Assembly (NCBI GenBank): GCA_007115705.1
Contig: QXEO01000339.1
Span: 7,962,518-8,026,517 of the forward strand
Reading direction: 5' to 3'
Length of the DNA stretch: 64,000 bases
Origin: Dactylis glomerata
Lineage: Eukaryota > Streptophyta > Magnoliopsida > Poales > Poaceae
In this document: positions 12,089-23,161 of the stretch, piece by piece
Position numbering within the stretch: position 1 is the stretch's first letter
How the letters are laid out: each line of letters begins with the position of its first letter
The notes under the pieces: model-generated
The model's input: the letters and a program-made list of their open reading frames with translations, nothing else
Told to the model about the DNA's origin: nothing
Database searches by the model: none
Translations under genes and position numbers: made by a program

Positions 12089-12340
12089 GCGAGCCCCAGT
12101 CTTCCCGGCCTTGCTCCTGGTACCAGCCACCATGCTCGTCGTGTTGCTGGTAGCTCCCCTCCTGCCTCCTGCTATTGGAGTCGCCGTTGTAGTGGCGCTT
12201 GCGCCCGTTGTCATAGCCACGCTCCATGACAACCGCCGCAAACGAGCGGGCAAGGGTGGTGGCGCCGACGACCAAAACAATGTGCGTGGAGGTGGAAAGC
12301 TCCGTTTTTCCCGCCGCAGTTCCGTCGTTGTGGCTCTAGA
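12089..12340 (-). pseudogene. zinc-knuckle pseudogene, 5' part
   Basis: The minus frame from a methionine at 12273-12275 runs into the retroelement boundary. It gives an Arg/Gly/Gln/His-rich stretch (...RKRHYNGDSNSRRQEGSYQQHDEHGG...), a composition seen in RNA-binding linkers. The retroelement's GCGAG duplication shows that this segment was once continuous with 3714 downward, where the zinc knuckles lie. After removing the insert, the frame soon meets a TGA, so the gene was already decayed or has an unrecognised intron. The 5' end is uncertain; the CACTA-derived exon begins at about 12432 on the other strand. Confidence 0.5.
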
Positions 12341-12431
12341 TCCAGATCGAGGTAGCAATTGGGTAGCAACTTCTAGATATACCTCCCCAGGTATGCCGGG
12401 CCTCTAGCCATCATCTAGATATACATGTGCA

Positions 12432-13082
12432 GCTACCACTGGATTCTGTTGGACATTCAAATTGATAAGGGAAGAGTTGATGCCTTCGACCCATTATCGA
12501 GACCCTTGGAACAGTTCCAAAGCCTGCAGGACATGCTCCAAGGGTAATTTCAATCATCCTTGTGCTCTATCGGTCTCTTTCGATGATTTTCTGATATATC
12601 AATTAATGAAAAACTTAGCAAATCATTTTCCTTGTCGGGCAGGGTTTGGAAGCGGTTCAAGTGCGTGACTGACGGTATCGAGCATGAGAAGCTGACCTTT
12701 AGAGCGGCTCAGGTAAGTAGTAGTATGATATACTTCTATTTTCAATACATTTATGATGCTAGATTATTATTTTGATTATATATATTCTATTCTCGTAAAG
12801 TGCGACCAGCAGCCACGGGGGACGCATCTATGCGGATACTATGTTTGCGAGACCATTCGCACGTTTACCTTTTGAGCACAAGGATTACAGATACGACGTA
12901 AGCAATGAAAATTCACACCTCTATTTTTACCCGTCATTCTTTGTTATCATGATTGATATTCATATTCATCTCCTCTTCTTATATAGTACACGGCCATGAG
13001 GGAGAAGTACCTACCAGAGCAATGCGCGATTGCTGTTGCAGAGGAGCTAGCGACCTTTCTGAGGACGGAAGCTATAGATGAC
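12432..13082 (+). pseudogene. CACTA-encoded C48 (Ulp1-type) peptidase, split last exons
   Basis: Four exon-like blocks join in frame: 12432-12543, 12643-12712, 12801-12897 and 12987 onward, all with GT..AG borders. The first begins SYHWILL, the catalytic His-Trp of Ulp1-like cysteine proteases, and has the acidic partner in VDAFDPL. The third begins CDQQ and holds LCGYYVCE, the catalytic Cys region. Such C48 domains are carried by many plant CACTA (En/Spm) transposons. It is broken twice: an extra T near 12867-12871 shifts exon three, and the array inserts at 13083 inside the last exon. The reading frame resumes at 58467. Upstream exons and the 5' end of the CACTA element are not visible in the window. 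Confidence 0.75.
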
Positions 13083-13627
13083 TGACGAGGTTTATCCCCG
13101 GCAATGCCCATGTCGAAGGGCTTTCGATCTAGGAAGCGTATTGGGACCTGGCGAACTCGACGGCGATCAGACGAAAACAGAGAGACGCAAGGATTTAGCC
13201 AGGTTCAGCCCTCTCGAAAGGTAAAAGGCCTACGTCCTGCTTGTCTGACTTGTATTGATAGGGTGGTGATGATGATGGCGTTACAATGGCGGCGCAGATT
13301 GGATCTGACCGAGAGTGGAGAGCTCAAGTTGTCGAGCGCTCCGGCGTGAGGTGGGTGGAAGTGAATCTAGGGTTTCGAGACCTCCCTCCTAGCCTTTTAT
13401 AAGTCAAGGCTAGGTCTCAGGAGTGTCTCTCAAGCCAAGTACAGATCGGATCGACCGAGACCTAATCTAACTTGAACTCCTCGAAATCTTGCTTGTGCAC
13501 CAAGTAACGCCTCTGGGCCGCGTCGAGCCACAGCCTTGATAGGCCTCGAAAGCCTTTCCTGAGACACCCCACCTGGACCGAAAACCAGGTAGGCGAATGT
13601 CGGGGCCCATCTGTCATTCCTTCGTCA
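13083..13627 (-). repeat. LTR1 (3' LTR of the array)
   Basis: 545 bp, TGACGAGG...TTCGTCA, with target duplication ATGAC on its left. It carries the outer variant (ggtttatccccgg and cttgcttgtgc). By eye it differs from LTR4 at about four positions (near 13200-13215 and at the ctgg/ctag site). The minus-strand TATA box is at 13393-13403. Confidence 0.9.
13393..13403 (-). promoter_or_regulatory. LTR TATA box (minus strand)
   Basis: CTTATAAAAGG on the minus strand, about 225 bp into the LTR from its U3 end. It is conserved in all four LTRs (for example 58226-58236 in LTR4). This places the transcript start in the LTR upstream of the gag methionine. Confidence 0.55.
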
Positions 13628-13640
13628 GTAGCCCCCGAGT
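13628..13640 (-). promoter_or_regulatory. polypurine tract of unit A
   Basis: On the minus strand ACTCGGGGGCTAC directly precedes the 3' LTR. It is repeated at the same place next to LTR2 (27374-27386) and LTR3 (41120-41132). Confidence 0.65.
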
Positions 13641-15135
13641 GCCTGGGATAGCCGAAGACTATGGCAGGGACTCCTCCCGAAAAGTCTCTCCGGCCGTACC
13701 CGATATGAGCACTTAGCCTATAAACTGTAAATGCATAGGGATCATTTGAGTAGCATGCTTGTTAGATACACAATCTTCGAATTACTCTTATTCAGAGCCT
13801 CGAGAGTGTTAAGTTGGGTTTGCAGAGGGATGCGCATAACCGGCCTGAGACTCACGCTGGGTCTCAGTTAATTGCATTGCTGCAAAGACATGCGGTTAGC
13901 TTACTCAGATTCGAGTCCCCCGACTCGAACCCGCGTGGGCTGGTGCTACCCCGACCCGAGCAGCGTCGGACTTACCAGGTCGGAGCCCAGTTCATTGTGA
14001 GGCACCCGATGCGTCCATCGGTGCAAACTTCATACCGTAGGTATGGAAAACTTCCGGCAGAGTGCGTTTGATACGAATACCGGGCCATCCGGTGTTGCTA
14101 ACCGTGGACTTACCTTCGTATTTGACATATGGCATCCGAACTGGTATATTGCCACCAACATTCGGGCACGTTGATTGAGGAGCGTTGATAGCTCGAAAGA
14201 CAGGTTAAAACAAGATGACTCAAAGGTCCGAAGCTCGAACCCGAATCTCTGAAAGTATTACTGGGTTGAAAGGAACAGCTCGAAATATCGTAGCCCTACC
14301 TCGAACATCTTGAAGGCGCTGCTGGCCCAAAAAGGAAACTCAAAGAGACCGAAATCCTTTCTCGAATATATCGAAGGCACTGCTGGCCCGAAAGAGAAAC
14401 TCGAGGGACCGAAATCCTGTCTCGAATATATCGAAGGCGCTGCTGGCCCAAAAGAGAAACTCGAGGGACTGAAATCCTGTCTCGAATATATCGAAGGCGC
14501 TGCTGGCCCGAAAGAGAAACTCGAGAGGCGAAAAGACAGAGTCGTTGAAAAAACTCGGTGTAAATTCGGATGACACAAAAGAGAGGTATACAAAGACCCC
14601 CGAAAGAGAACCCAGTCGAGATGCTGTCCGAGCATAAGAGGCACATACCTTCGAAGCTCGAGAGAACCTTTGCCAGTTTTTGTTCTTCGAATCCAAAAGG
14701 AATCGTCCTGCTCGAAGAAACGCGTCATTGCTGACGACAATCCCCACCGAGTTGTCACATCATCTTCTGCAGTAGCGACCTGATCCTGCCAGAACTAGAC
14801 GCACGGTGGGCCCACCGGCCGCGCGTCCCGGCCGTTGACAGAATTTGACCGCACATCCTGTGCGTGGGTGAGAAATAACCGGCGCCGTTTCCTTGAATAA
14901 CGTGCGTAGTGGACGCCGCGGTGCTTGCGTGTTGACACGTGGACGGTCAGATCAACCCGGCCGTTTCCACTTCGTCGTGGACGGCTGAGATCTGACGTAG
15001 ATTTCTAGAACTGGAATAAATGACGATGGCAGGGTAACAGTCCCGTCTCACTCCGCCGCCATCATCTCCTTCCTCGCGCAGCGCCCCTGTAGCACCACTT
15101 CTCCATTTCCGCAAACCCCACTGTTCCCTGAGGTC
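13641..15135. other. spacer between LTR1 and the plus-strand gene, with ~60-bp repeats
   Basis: Non-coding in both directions as far as I can see. It holds four imperfect 60-bp units at 14300-14540 (core ctcgaatatatcgaaggcgc, then tgctggcccgaaagagaaac). The same units recur in B (28046-28287) and C (41792-42033). The last 200 bp before the ATG at 15136 should hold the promoter of the plus-strand gene, but no clear TATA box is visible. The open frames over the 60-bp units are by-products of their length being a multiple of three. Confidence 0.6.
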
Positions 15136-17903
15136 ATGGGAAAGAGAAGCTCTGCCGCCGTCGGCGCCACCGCCGCGGCCAAGAAAGCCAAGACAGCTGA
15201 TGCTGAAGGCTCCAGCGTTGGCCGCTGGGTCCAATCCAAGGTGGGGAACAAGGAGCTGATGCAGTCCGAGAAGATGGGCCTGCTGAAGAATGCGCCGGCG
15301 GAATCGCTCGCCGCCGGCCCGGAGATCGTTCCCCGGCCACCCCTCGGCTTCCGGGTAATCTTCCTCGCCTTTTTGCTGCGGGGTTTGTCTTTTCCCCCGC
15401 ATCCTTTTCTCCGTGGCCTTCTCTTTGCTTACGGGATTCAGCTCCATGACCTGAATCCCAACTCCATCCTTCACATTGCGTGCTTTATCACGCTCTGTGA
15501 GTGCTTCCTGGGGATAGAACCCCACTGGGCGTTGTGGCGCCGAATCTTTGCTATTCGGCACCCTCTACCATATCAAACCGGCGGCTTTGGCATTCAAGTG
15601 CGCCCAGACGTCGATTACTTCAATCTTCAAGCGCCCGAAAATAATCCCGGGTGGAGGACGAAATGGTATTATGCCAAGGACAAGTCCTCCGATGGCGAAA
15701 ACTTCGGGCTCGAGGAGTTCCAACCTACAGTCGTTCTTCGACCACGTGTATCCTGGAGACACGATCTTTCGGACGAGGAGCTGAAGATTACGGAGCCGTT
15801 GATGGAGAAGATCCAGCAGCTCCGATCTACCCCGAAGAAAGAGCTTTCGGAAATCCAGCTCATCCGGACCTTCATCGAGCGTCGGATCCAGCCGCTCGCT
15901 GCACGAGCCCACTGCATGTGGGACTACAGCGATCGCCGGGATTCGACCCGCATCTCTCAAGACGAGCTGCACGAAGCCGAAATCGACGAGTGCGTACGCG
16001 CCGTCACGAACATCAAGAAGAAGGATCCCGTGCCGAAGATCTTCGGTGCTGTAGCCTTTAGCAAAGCCTTTCCCCGCACCGAGGTATGATCATGCTTTTA
16101 TTCGAATGCCGTTCTCATTTCTTAGCCGAATCATTCAATGCCAAATGCAACCTCTCTTCTTTTGCACAGGTGATTGACGTAGCCCGATGCTATCCGCCCC
16201 AGCCCGAAATGGGCGAGTATCCGGGGCGTGATTTTGCCGAAGTGCCAGAAGGGTCGGCCTCCGCCGCTCCATCGCTACCGAGGGCTCTGAAGAGACAACG
16301 AATCGCGGACGTTGTCGAAGATTCGGAGGACCTCGATGACACTCATTTCACTTCAGGGGATGATGGCAACAGCGCTATCCCCGCTTCGCCTTTGAGCCGC
16401 CGCGCTCCCCCTCGAACGGACAAGAAGGTTCTCCCGAAGTTCGGGATCGATGCTTCATAAGTGCTCCTTGTCGAACTTGTATATCCTCTGGTCATACCTC
16501 AAATTAACTGTCTGGTTTCCTCCTTGAATCTTGTTTCAGGTCTTCCTCCGAGGAGACGTCGACCGGTCCTGGGGATGAAGAACAATACCATTTTCGACCC
16601 CATGACCACGCCCTCGAACAAACGGCGGATTCACAGGAGAAGGCCGCCGGCGTCACCGCTCCCGAAGTCGCTCTGACGAAGCCTTCGACTTCTTCCAAGA
16701 AGAAGGCGGCGGAGCAAGAATTCGTACTTGTCTCCTCGTCTGACGAGCCCTTCGGCCCTAGCAACCATGTAAGTCCGAGAATTTTCAACTTGTGCTTCGC
16801 GTGCTTTACCATTAGTAGCCCCCGAGGGTGAGTCGAAGTGTTTACACTTGGGCTTGCCCTCCGAAACATGATTCGAAGGTTAATTTTTCGCCCGGCTTTC
16901 TTTAGCCCATTGTTAGGGATCTGTCGAAGGTTTGCAGGAGCTTCTTCGCCTTAGAAGAAGAGAATCGTAGGCTGACTGAGCAGCTTGACGAGACTCGACG
17001 TAAGTAATGCCATCCTCCTTGTAAAATTTGGCTTTGTGTATGATACTTCGCTCTTTTTTTTCTGATGACATCCTTTTACTGATTAGGGATTGGGGCCCAG
17101 GCTGCTGCTGACAAGACTTCCCTGAAATATCAGCTGGACGACCTTGCCACTGAGAATTCGGGCTTGAAGGCTAAGGTCACCGAGCTGAACGACGAAATCG
17201 CCCGACTGAAGGGCGAATCGTCCAAAGCTGAGGAGCGTGCGAAGAAAAGCCGTCTGGATGCCGAAGCCCGAGAGGGAGAGCTAACCCAGCGCCTGCAGAC
17301 TTCGCTCGATGCCTTATGTGGTAAGTTCTTCGAACTTTGTCCGAAATAGTTTGGGTGCCGAAAGTACTACTGAGACTTGGTCGTTTCCTTGCCCGTGCAG
17401 CTGCTGCCGAATTGGACACCAGAGCAATGAAAGGGCCTGCTGGACTTGAATCCAGTATCGGCTTCGCCGAACGCCTTAGTCGCGAGGTTGTCAACCTCTT
17501 AGCGCGGGTGCGGTCGATGCTGGTTTGCGTTTGGGATACGTCTGTACCCGACTCGACCAGCAACACCATGGCGGGGATCCTCGATGCTGTGGCGGTGAAG
17601 GCAGGTGGCGAAGACCCGTTGTTTGCAGCGGTGCGCCGTCAGGTAACTATCGGCACCGAGTCTGTCTTCTCCATGATGATGATGCATGGCGTGGAGTTTG
17701 ATGCCGACAAGGTCACGAGCACGTATCCGAAAGACAAAGACGGACGCGACAAATCTGCGAAGAATTATGTTGCCCGTGCTCGTGAACTGGCTGCCCGAAT
17801 GACAAGCTTTTTTGCTGAGAGGAATGAGAAGCGTGCAGCGGCGAAGGCTCGGAAGCGTGGAACATCCGCTGCACCGTCTAGCAAGGCCGGTAGTTCGGCG
17901 TAG
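15136..17903 (+). CDS. unit A plus-strand gene, putative gypsy-type transposon domain (PF04195-like)
   Basis: Six exons join in frame to 764 codons: 15136-16083, 16170-16456, 16540-16768, 16906-16999, 17087-17320 and 17401-17903. Exon 1 has a basic N-terminus (MGKRSS...KKAK, nuclear-signal-like) and the conserved core ...FLRGLLFAYGIQLHDLNPN..., which I recognise as the 'putative gypsy type transposon' domain carried antisense by Tat elements. Exon 2 adds a second basic patch (LKRQR) and an acidic stretch. Exons 4-5 are coiled coil and exon 6 ends in a basic tail. The biochemical role is unknown. It converges on pol, with the minisatellite between. In this copy the exon 2 donor is AT instead of GT (16457-16458), so normal splicing there should fail. 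B, C and D keep GT. Confidence 0.7.
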
Positions 17904-18071
17904 TGCGAGCAGCTCTGCTGGTGCCCACTTGTAATTAGTTTGCTGTTTCACATCGAGGGCTATGACCCTGATTAGAACCCTCTCTGCTGTAAAACTTTTT
18001 CTGCCATTATATTAATCTTCAAGCCATTTTGGTTGCCGTTACTTGTGTGTGATGTTCGGCTCCTCGTGCAG

Positions 18072-18916
18072 GACCCTTCGCAAACATCTGGTGCTTGGCC
18101 TGTTTCGTACGAAACAGCTAGCAGTACTTCGGGTGCCATTGAGCGAAGAGCGCCCTCTTCGAGCGAGCTTTCCCTAATTCGATCGTTGCGTGATCAGCTT
18201 CAAAGTACGCAGCGTTAGCTGAAGGTTGTTACTGCCAAGGTCGATGTCGCCCTATCGAAGGCATCGTATGCTGCCGACTGCGAGAAATTCCTTCTCGACG
18301 AAATCGAAAATCTTGGGAAATCTCTTCAGTGTCAGTCTTTAGACCTCTTTAGCTTTGCGTTGACCGGGGCGTGCAGGATCTAAACTTCGTTCTCTTTTTC
18401 GCAGATGTGTGTCTTGATAATGCAGCCGAGGCCCGGCGCGTAAATGCGCATATTATTGCTGCCCAGAATCATGCCAACTCCGTTGCTGATAACTTCTGGG
18501 CTGATCGGTTGAAGGCAATGAAGCTGACACTCCTTCAAGATAGGATTGCTCAAGCTAGTGCGTTGGCTGAGACAAGCCGAAGCGCTCTTGCGCTTGTGCA
18601 CCAGGTGATGTTTCCTCTAAACGATCAGCCCGAAGGTTTGCCGGCGCTGCTCGATCGATTCGAGAATGGCAACGCTATACACTCCTTTGTCCGGGCGCAC
18701 CTGCGTAGTGGAGCTGTGGTCGCCCTTGCTTTCGTGCATGCGCACTACCCTGAAGTCGACCTAGAGCTTCTGAAGATGCCTCCTTCATCGCCCAGCGGTC
18801 GTTACAACATGGAGCGACATTATGCTGTTTGTAGAAGCACCGGCGACTGTATCGCTCGCCAAATTGTCGTCGAAAGTGATCGGCAAAGGGCGAACCAGGG
18901 CACCGCGGTGCCATGA
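18072..18916 (+). pseudogene. unit A downstream exons, coiled-coil module
   Basis: Two exons, 18072-18330 and 18405-18916, have good borders (cgtgcag before, cagt/gtcagt, ttcgcag, then stop TGA). The product is helical (RSLRDQLQSTQ...) and ends in a domain whose spacing resembles the end of the preceding gene (F..VR......GA......H). No ATG lies in frame upstream of the first exon. A phase-matched donor exists inside the preceding gene (cag/gtaact, 17642/17643). So these may be terminal exons of a longer splice form (934 codons when joined), or a duplicated gene remnant. In unit A a CAG to TAG change (18216-18218) breaks it; B, C and D lack that stop. Confidence 0.5.
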
Positions 18917-19089
18917 ACTATCCTTGTGGCTGTATTTGTATCTCCGATATGTGTTTGTATATATCTTCTTCGTTAGTGGCCGAAAAGGCAGAGCTTTCGA
19001 GCCTAGATCACTTTAGATGACAATCCACAAGAGTAGGTCGAAGACAACGCAGTACTTGAACTTAGGTTCAGAGAGCGCAATTCCCAAGT

Positions 19090-19794
19090 ATGGGTCGAGA
19101 TGTCGAGGCCCCGAGCGTAGGTCGAAGGACCGAGCCCCCGAGCGTGGGTCGAAGGGCCGAGCCCCCGAGCGTGGGTCGAAGGACCAAGCCCCCGAGCGTG
19201 GGTCAAAGGACCGAGCCCCCGAGCGTGGGTCGAAGGACCGAGCCCCCGAGCGTGGGTCGAAAGGCTGAACCCCCGAGCGTGGGTCAAAGGGCCGAGCCCC
19301 CGAGCGTGGGTCGAAGGGCCGAGCCCCCGAGCGTGGGTCGAAGGACCGAGCCCCCGAGCGTGGGTCGAAGGACCGAGCCTCCGAGCGTGGGTCGAAGGGC
19401 CAAGCCCCCGAGTGTGGGTCGAAGGACCGAGCCCCCGAGCGTGGGTCGAAGGGCCGAGCCCCCGAACGTGGGTCGAAGGACCGAGCCCCCGAGCGTGGGT
19501 CGAAGGGCCGAGCCCCCGAACGTGGGTCGAAGGACCGAGCCCCCGAGCGTGGGTCGAAGGGCCGAGCCCCCGAGCGTGGGTCGAAGGACCGAGCTCCCGA
19601 GCGTGGGTCGAAAGGCTGAACCCCCGAATGTGGGTCGAAGGACCGAGCCTCCGAGCGTGGGTCGAAGGGCCGAGCCCCCGAGCGTGGGTCGAAGGACCGA
19701 GCCCCCGAGCGTGGGTCGAAGGGCCGAGCCCCCGAGCGTGGGTCGAAGGACCGAGCCCCCGAGCGTGGGTCGAAGGGCCGAGCCCCCGAGCGTG
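19090..19794 (+). repeat. 27-bp minisatellite, unit A (~26 copies)
   Basis: The unit is gagcccccgagc plus gtgggtcgaaggacc, with a common variant gggcc for ggacc, the two often alternating. Since 27 is divisible by three and the unit lacks stops, all six frames stay open and give repetitive peptides such as RAPERGSKD or GLGPSTHAR; these are not genes. It lies between the 3' ends of the plus-strand gene and pol. Confidence 0.95.
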
Positions 19795-19920
19795 CACAGG
19801 TGTTGATTTATAGAATGGGGCAATTTGAACTTTATTGCTTGGTGCCGAAGGCACAATGTTGAGTGCGGACTGCTGCCGACACTTGATTACATGGTAGAGG
19901 GGGTAGGGGGGACAGCTTTG

Positions 19921-22900
19921 CTAGCTAAGGATAGAAGCGGCGCAACTGTGCAGCGTTCCATGGGTTGTCGACGTCTTTCCCCGTCTTCGGGTTGCGTAGA
20001 TGATATGCTCCTCCTGGGATGACCTCAGTGGATAAGGTACGGGCCTTCCCATGGTGGCTCCAGCTTCGACGTGCTTGTTTGCTTGAGTCGGAGCACAAGG
20101 TCGCCCGGCTCGAAAGAGCGTCCGCGTACCCGTCTGCTGTGGTAGTTGCGGAGGCTCTGCTGGTAGACCGCCGATCGAACGAGGGCGACGTCTCGAGCTT
20201 CGTCCAGGAGGTCTTGGGCGTCCGCTAACGCCTTGTCCGCGTCTTCCTCGACGTAGGCGGCGACGCGGGGCGCGCTGTAGCGCACGTCCGTGGGCAGCAC
20301 GGCTTCTGCCCCGAAGAGCAAGAAGAAGGGCGTGTAGCCTGTCGAAGAGTTGGGAGTTGTTCGTAGGCTCCATAGCACCGAAGGCAGTTCCTCGACCCAG
20401 GCGCCTGCTGCGCGCTTGAGGGGTCAAAGCAGTCGCTTCTTCAGTCCTCCGCAGACAAGTCCATTGGCCTTTTCGACCTGGCCATTGGACTTGGGGTGCG
20501 ATACCGAAGCGTACTTGAGCTTGATGCCAAGGTCTTTGGCGAAGCCCTGGAATTCGCCCGAAGTGAAGTTGGTGCCATTGTCAGTGATGATGCTGTTCGG
20601 GACGCCGTACCGATAGACGATGGACTCGAAAAACTTAACTGCCGTGGTCGCCTCTTGGTTGGTGACCGGAACAGCTTCGATCCACTTGGAGAACTTGTCC
20701 ACAGCGACGAGCAAGTACGTATGCCCTCCTCGAGATGATTTGGGGAGAGGCCCCACTTGATCGAGCCCCCATTGCGCGAAGGGCCATGCCACAGGGATGG
20801 TGTGCAGTTCCGATGCCGGCGCGTGCGGCTTGGTGGCGAACATCTAACACGCTTCGCAGTGCTGGACGATGTTCCTGGCATCGTAGAGGGCGGATAGCCA
20901 GTAGAATCCGGACCGAAAGGCCTTCGCTACGAGTGTTCGGCTGCAAGCGTGATGTCCGCAGGTTCCTTCATGGATTTCTCGGAGGAGGGCGATTCCATCT
21001 TCTTGCGCTATGCACCGCTGGAGCACCCCCGAAGTGCTTCGCTTGTAGAGTTCCCCGTTGATTATCGTGAAGGCCTTTGAGCGCCGCATGACTTGTCGGC
21101 GGTGGATGGGGTCTTCGGGTAGTTCGCCTCTCACCAGGTACGCCAAGTACGGCTTTGTCCATATTGCTTCGACGAGCATGACTGCGGTTGCATCCTTCGG
21201 GAGGTCTGCTGCTCCTGCCGCTGGGGCGGTGTTGGTTGCTCGAGCCCCTGGACGTGTTGCTAACGCCGGGTCAGGTGTGGGTTTGATCTTGATGGAGCGC
21301 TTGAATATCTCCTCGAAGAAAACACCTGGCGGTATTGGGAGGCACCTGGAGCCGACGTTGGCCAGGTTATCTGCCTCCTCATTGCTTTCCCTGCCGATGT
21401 GTGTTACTTCACAGCCCTCGAATTCGCCTTCGAGCTTGTCGTACATGGCGCGATATGCGATCATGTTCGCGCAGGTCGCGTCACACTCCTTCATGACTTG
21501 CTGGGCAATGAGGTTCGAGTCTCGTGTATCTTGACGCGGGTGGCCCCGCAGGCCTTCGCCATGCGCATACCGTGAAGGACGGCTTCATATTCTGCCTCGT
21601 TGTTGGAGGGATTCGGGAAACGCATGCGGAGGACGTAGCGCATCCTGTCTCCTTGCGGTGACACTAGGATCACTCCTGCTCCTGCCCCCGAGACCCGCTT
21701 GGATCCGTCGACGAAAATAGTCCAGCTGTTCGACAGGTCTGGGAGCTCGGGCATCTGGGCTTCTGTCCATTCGGCTATGAAGTCCGGAAGGACTTGCGAC
21801 TTGATTGCAGACTGGCGTTGGTACGTGATCTCCCAAGGTCCCAGCGTGACTCCCCATAGCGACACACGCCCTGTAGCGTTTGGGTTGTTGAGGATGCTGG
21901 AAACTGGGCTCGAAGCCACTACTACGATGGAGTGGCACTCGAAATAGTGCGGCAGCTTCTTCCCCGTCATGTAGATGGCGAATGCCAACTTCTGATAATG
22001 GGGGTATCTTTGCTTGGTTGGCGACAGGACTTCGCTTAAGTAGTACACGGGCCACTGTACGCCGTGCTCTTTGCCTTCCTCTGCGCGTTCGACCACAAGC
22101 ACCGAGCTGACAACTTGATTTGTAGCCGCAATGTATAGCAACATTGGCTCTTTTTCTCGAGGTGTAACGAGAACTGGGGAGGTCGATAGTCGTCGCTTGA
22201 GGTCGTCGAACGCGGCTTGCGCTTCTTCGGTCCACGTGAAGTTGTCTGTTTTTCTGAGCAGTCGATACAAGGGCAGTGCTTTTTCGCCAAGCTTGCTGAT
22301 GAAGCGGCTAAGCGCTGCGAGTCGGCCTGTCAACTGTTGGACGTGTCGAAGCGTCTTCGGGGGGTGCATGCTGATGATGGCCTTTATCTTCTCTGGGTTG
22401 CCTTCGATTCCTCTCTCGGAGATCAGATAGCCCAGTAGTTGGCCGGTGGGTACTCCGAAAGAGCATTTCTTCGGGTTAAGCTTGATACTATATCTGTCGA
22501 GGTTGGTGAAGGTTTCTCGAAGGTCATCGAGCAAAGTCTCTGCTTTCGATGTCTTGATGACAATGTCGTCGACGTAGACCTCGACGTTGCGCCCGATTTG
22601 TTCCTTCAAGCATGCTTGCATACACCGCTGATATGTAGCTCCGGCGTTCTTGAGCCCGAAAGGCATCGTCATGTAGCAGTATACCCCGTGCGGTGTGATG
22701 AACGCCGTCTTGTCTTCGTCTTCTACCTTTAGCCGTATCTGGTTATATCCAGAGTAGGCGTCGAGGAACGAGAGGCGCTCGCATCCTGCCGTGGAATCAA
22801 CGATCTGGTCGATTCGGGGCAAAGGGAAGTAGTCCTTCGGGCAGTGCTTGTTTAGAGCTGTGAAGTCTATGCACATCCTGTAGATCTTGGTGTCCTTCTT

Positions 22901-23161
22901 TTCCACCATGACCGGTGGCGAGAGCCACGTGGCTTCCTTGATTTCTCTGATGAACTTAGCTTCGAGGAGGCGATTGATTTCTTCGCCCATCGACTTGGCC
23001 TTCTCTGGATTGTACCGTCGCATAGACTGCTTGACCGGTTTCGCGTTGGGGAATATTTTAAGCTCGTGCTCGGCGAGTTCCCTGGGGATGCCTGGCATAT
23101 CTGCTGGACACCAGGCGAACATCCTCCAGTGCTCACGGAGGAACTCGACGAGCGCGCTTTC
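19921..23161 (-). pseudogene. unit A pol: RT, RNase H, integrase (decayed)
   Basis: Reads right to left after the in-frame TAG at 23162-23164. The RT has the LSFLDAYSGYNQI and YVDDIV catalytic stretches. It is followed by RNase H (FVDGSK...NNEAEYEA...), an integrase HHCC finger (HEGTCGHH...HCEAC), and the DDE core (GLDQVG, ITDNGTNF, SNGQVEKAN). The first frame covers 21491-23122. It is broken by a 1-nt loss near 21523 (tctcg against tctccg in B and D), a TAG at 20844-20846, and a TGA near 20429. The final stop region is shifted near 19927. It lies head-to-tail after gag-protease. As read, it could not give a full polymerase. Confidence 0.85.

Noticed and set aside
14258..14758. Repeated peptide frames (Ser/Phe/Gly-rich) over the 60-bp units
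   Set aside because: Open because the repeat length is divisible by three; both strands and several frames open.
13083..19850. Reading the whole 6.8-kb segment before pol as one long LTR
   Set aside because: Target duplication, TG/CA ends, purine tract and primer site all define a 545-bp LTR; the rest occurs once per unit.
19003..19856. Long repetitive proteins over the 27-bp minisatellite on both strands
   Set aside because: All six frames are open because the unit is stop-free and a multiple of three long; no start context or domain supports a gene.
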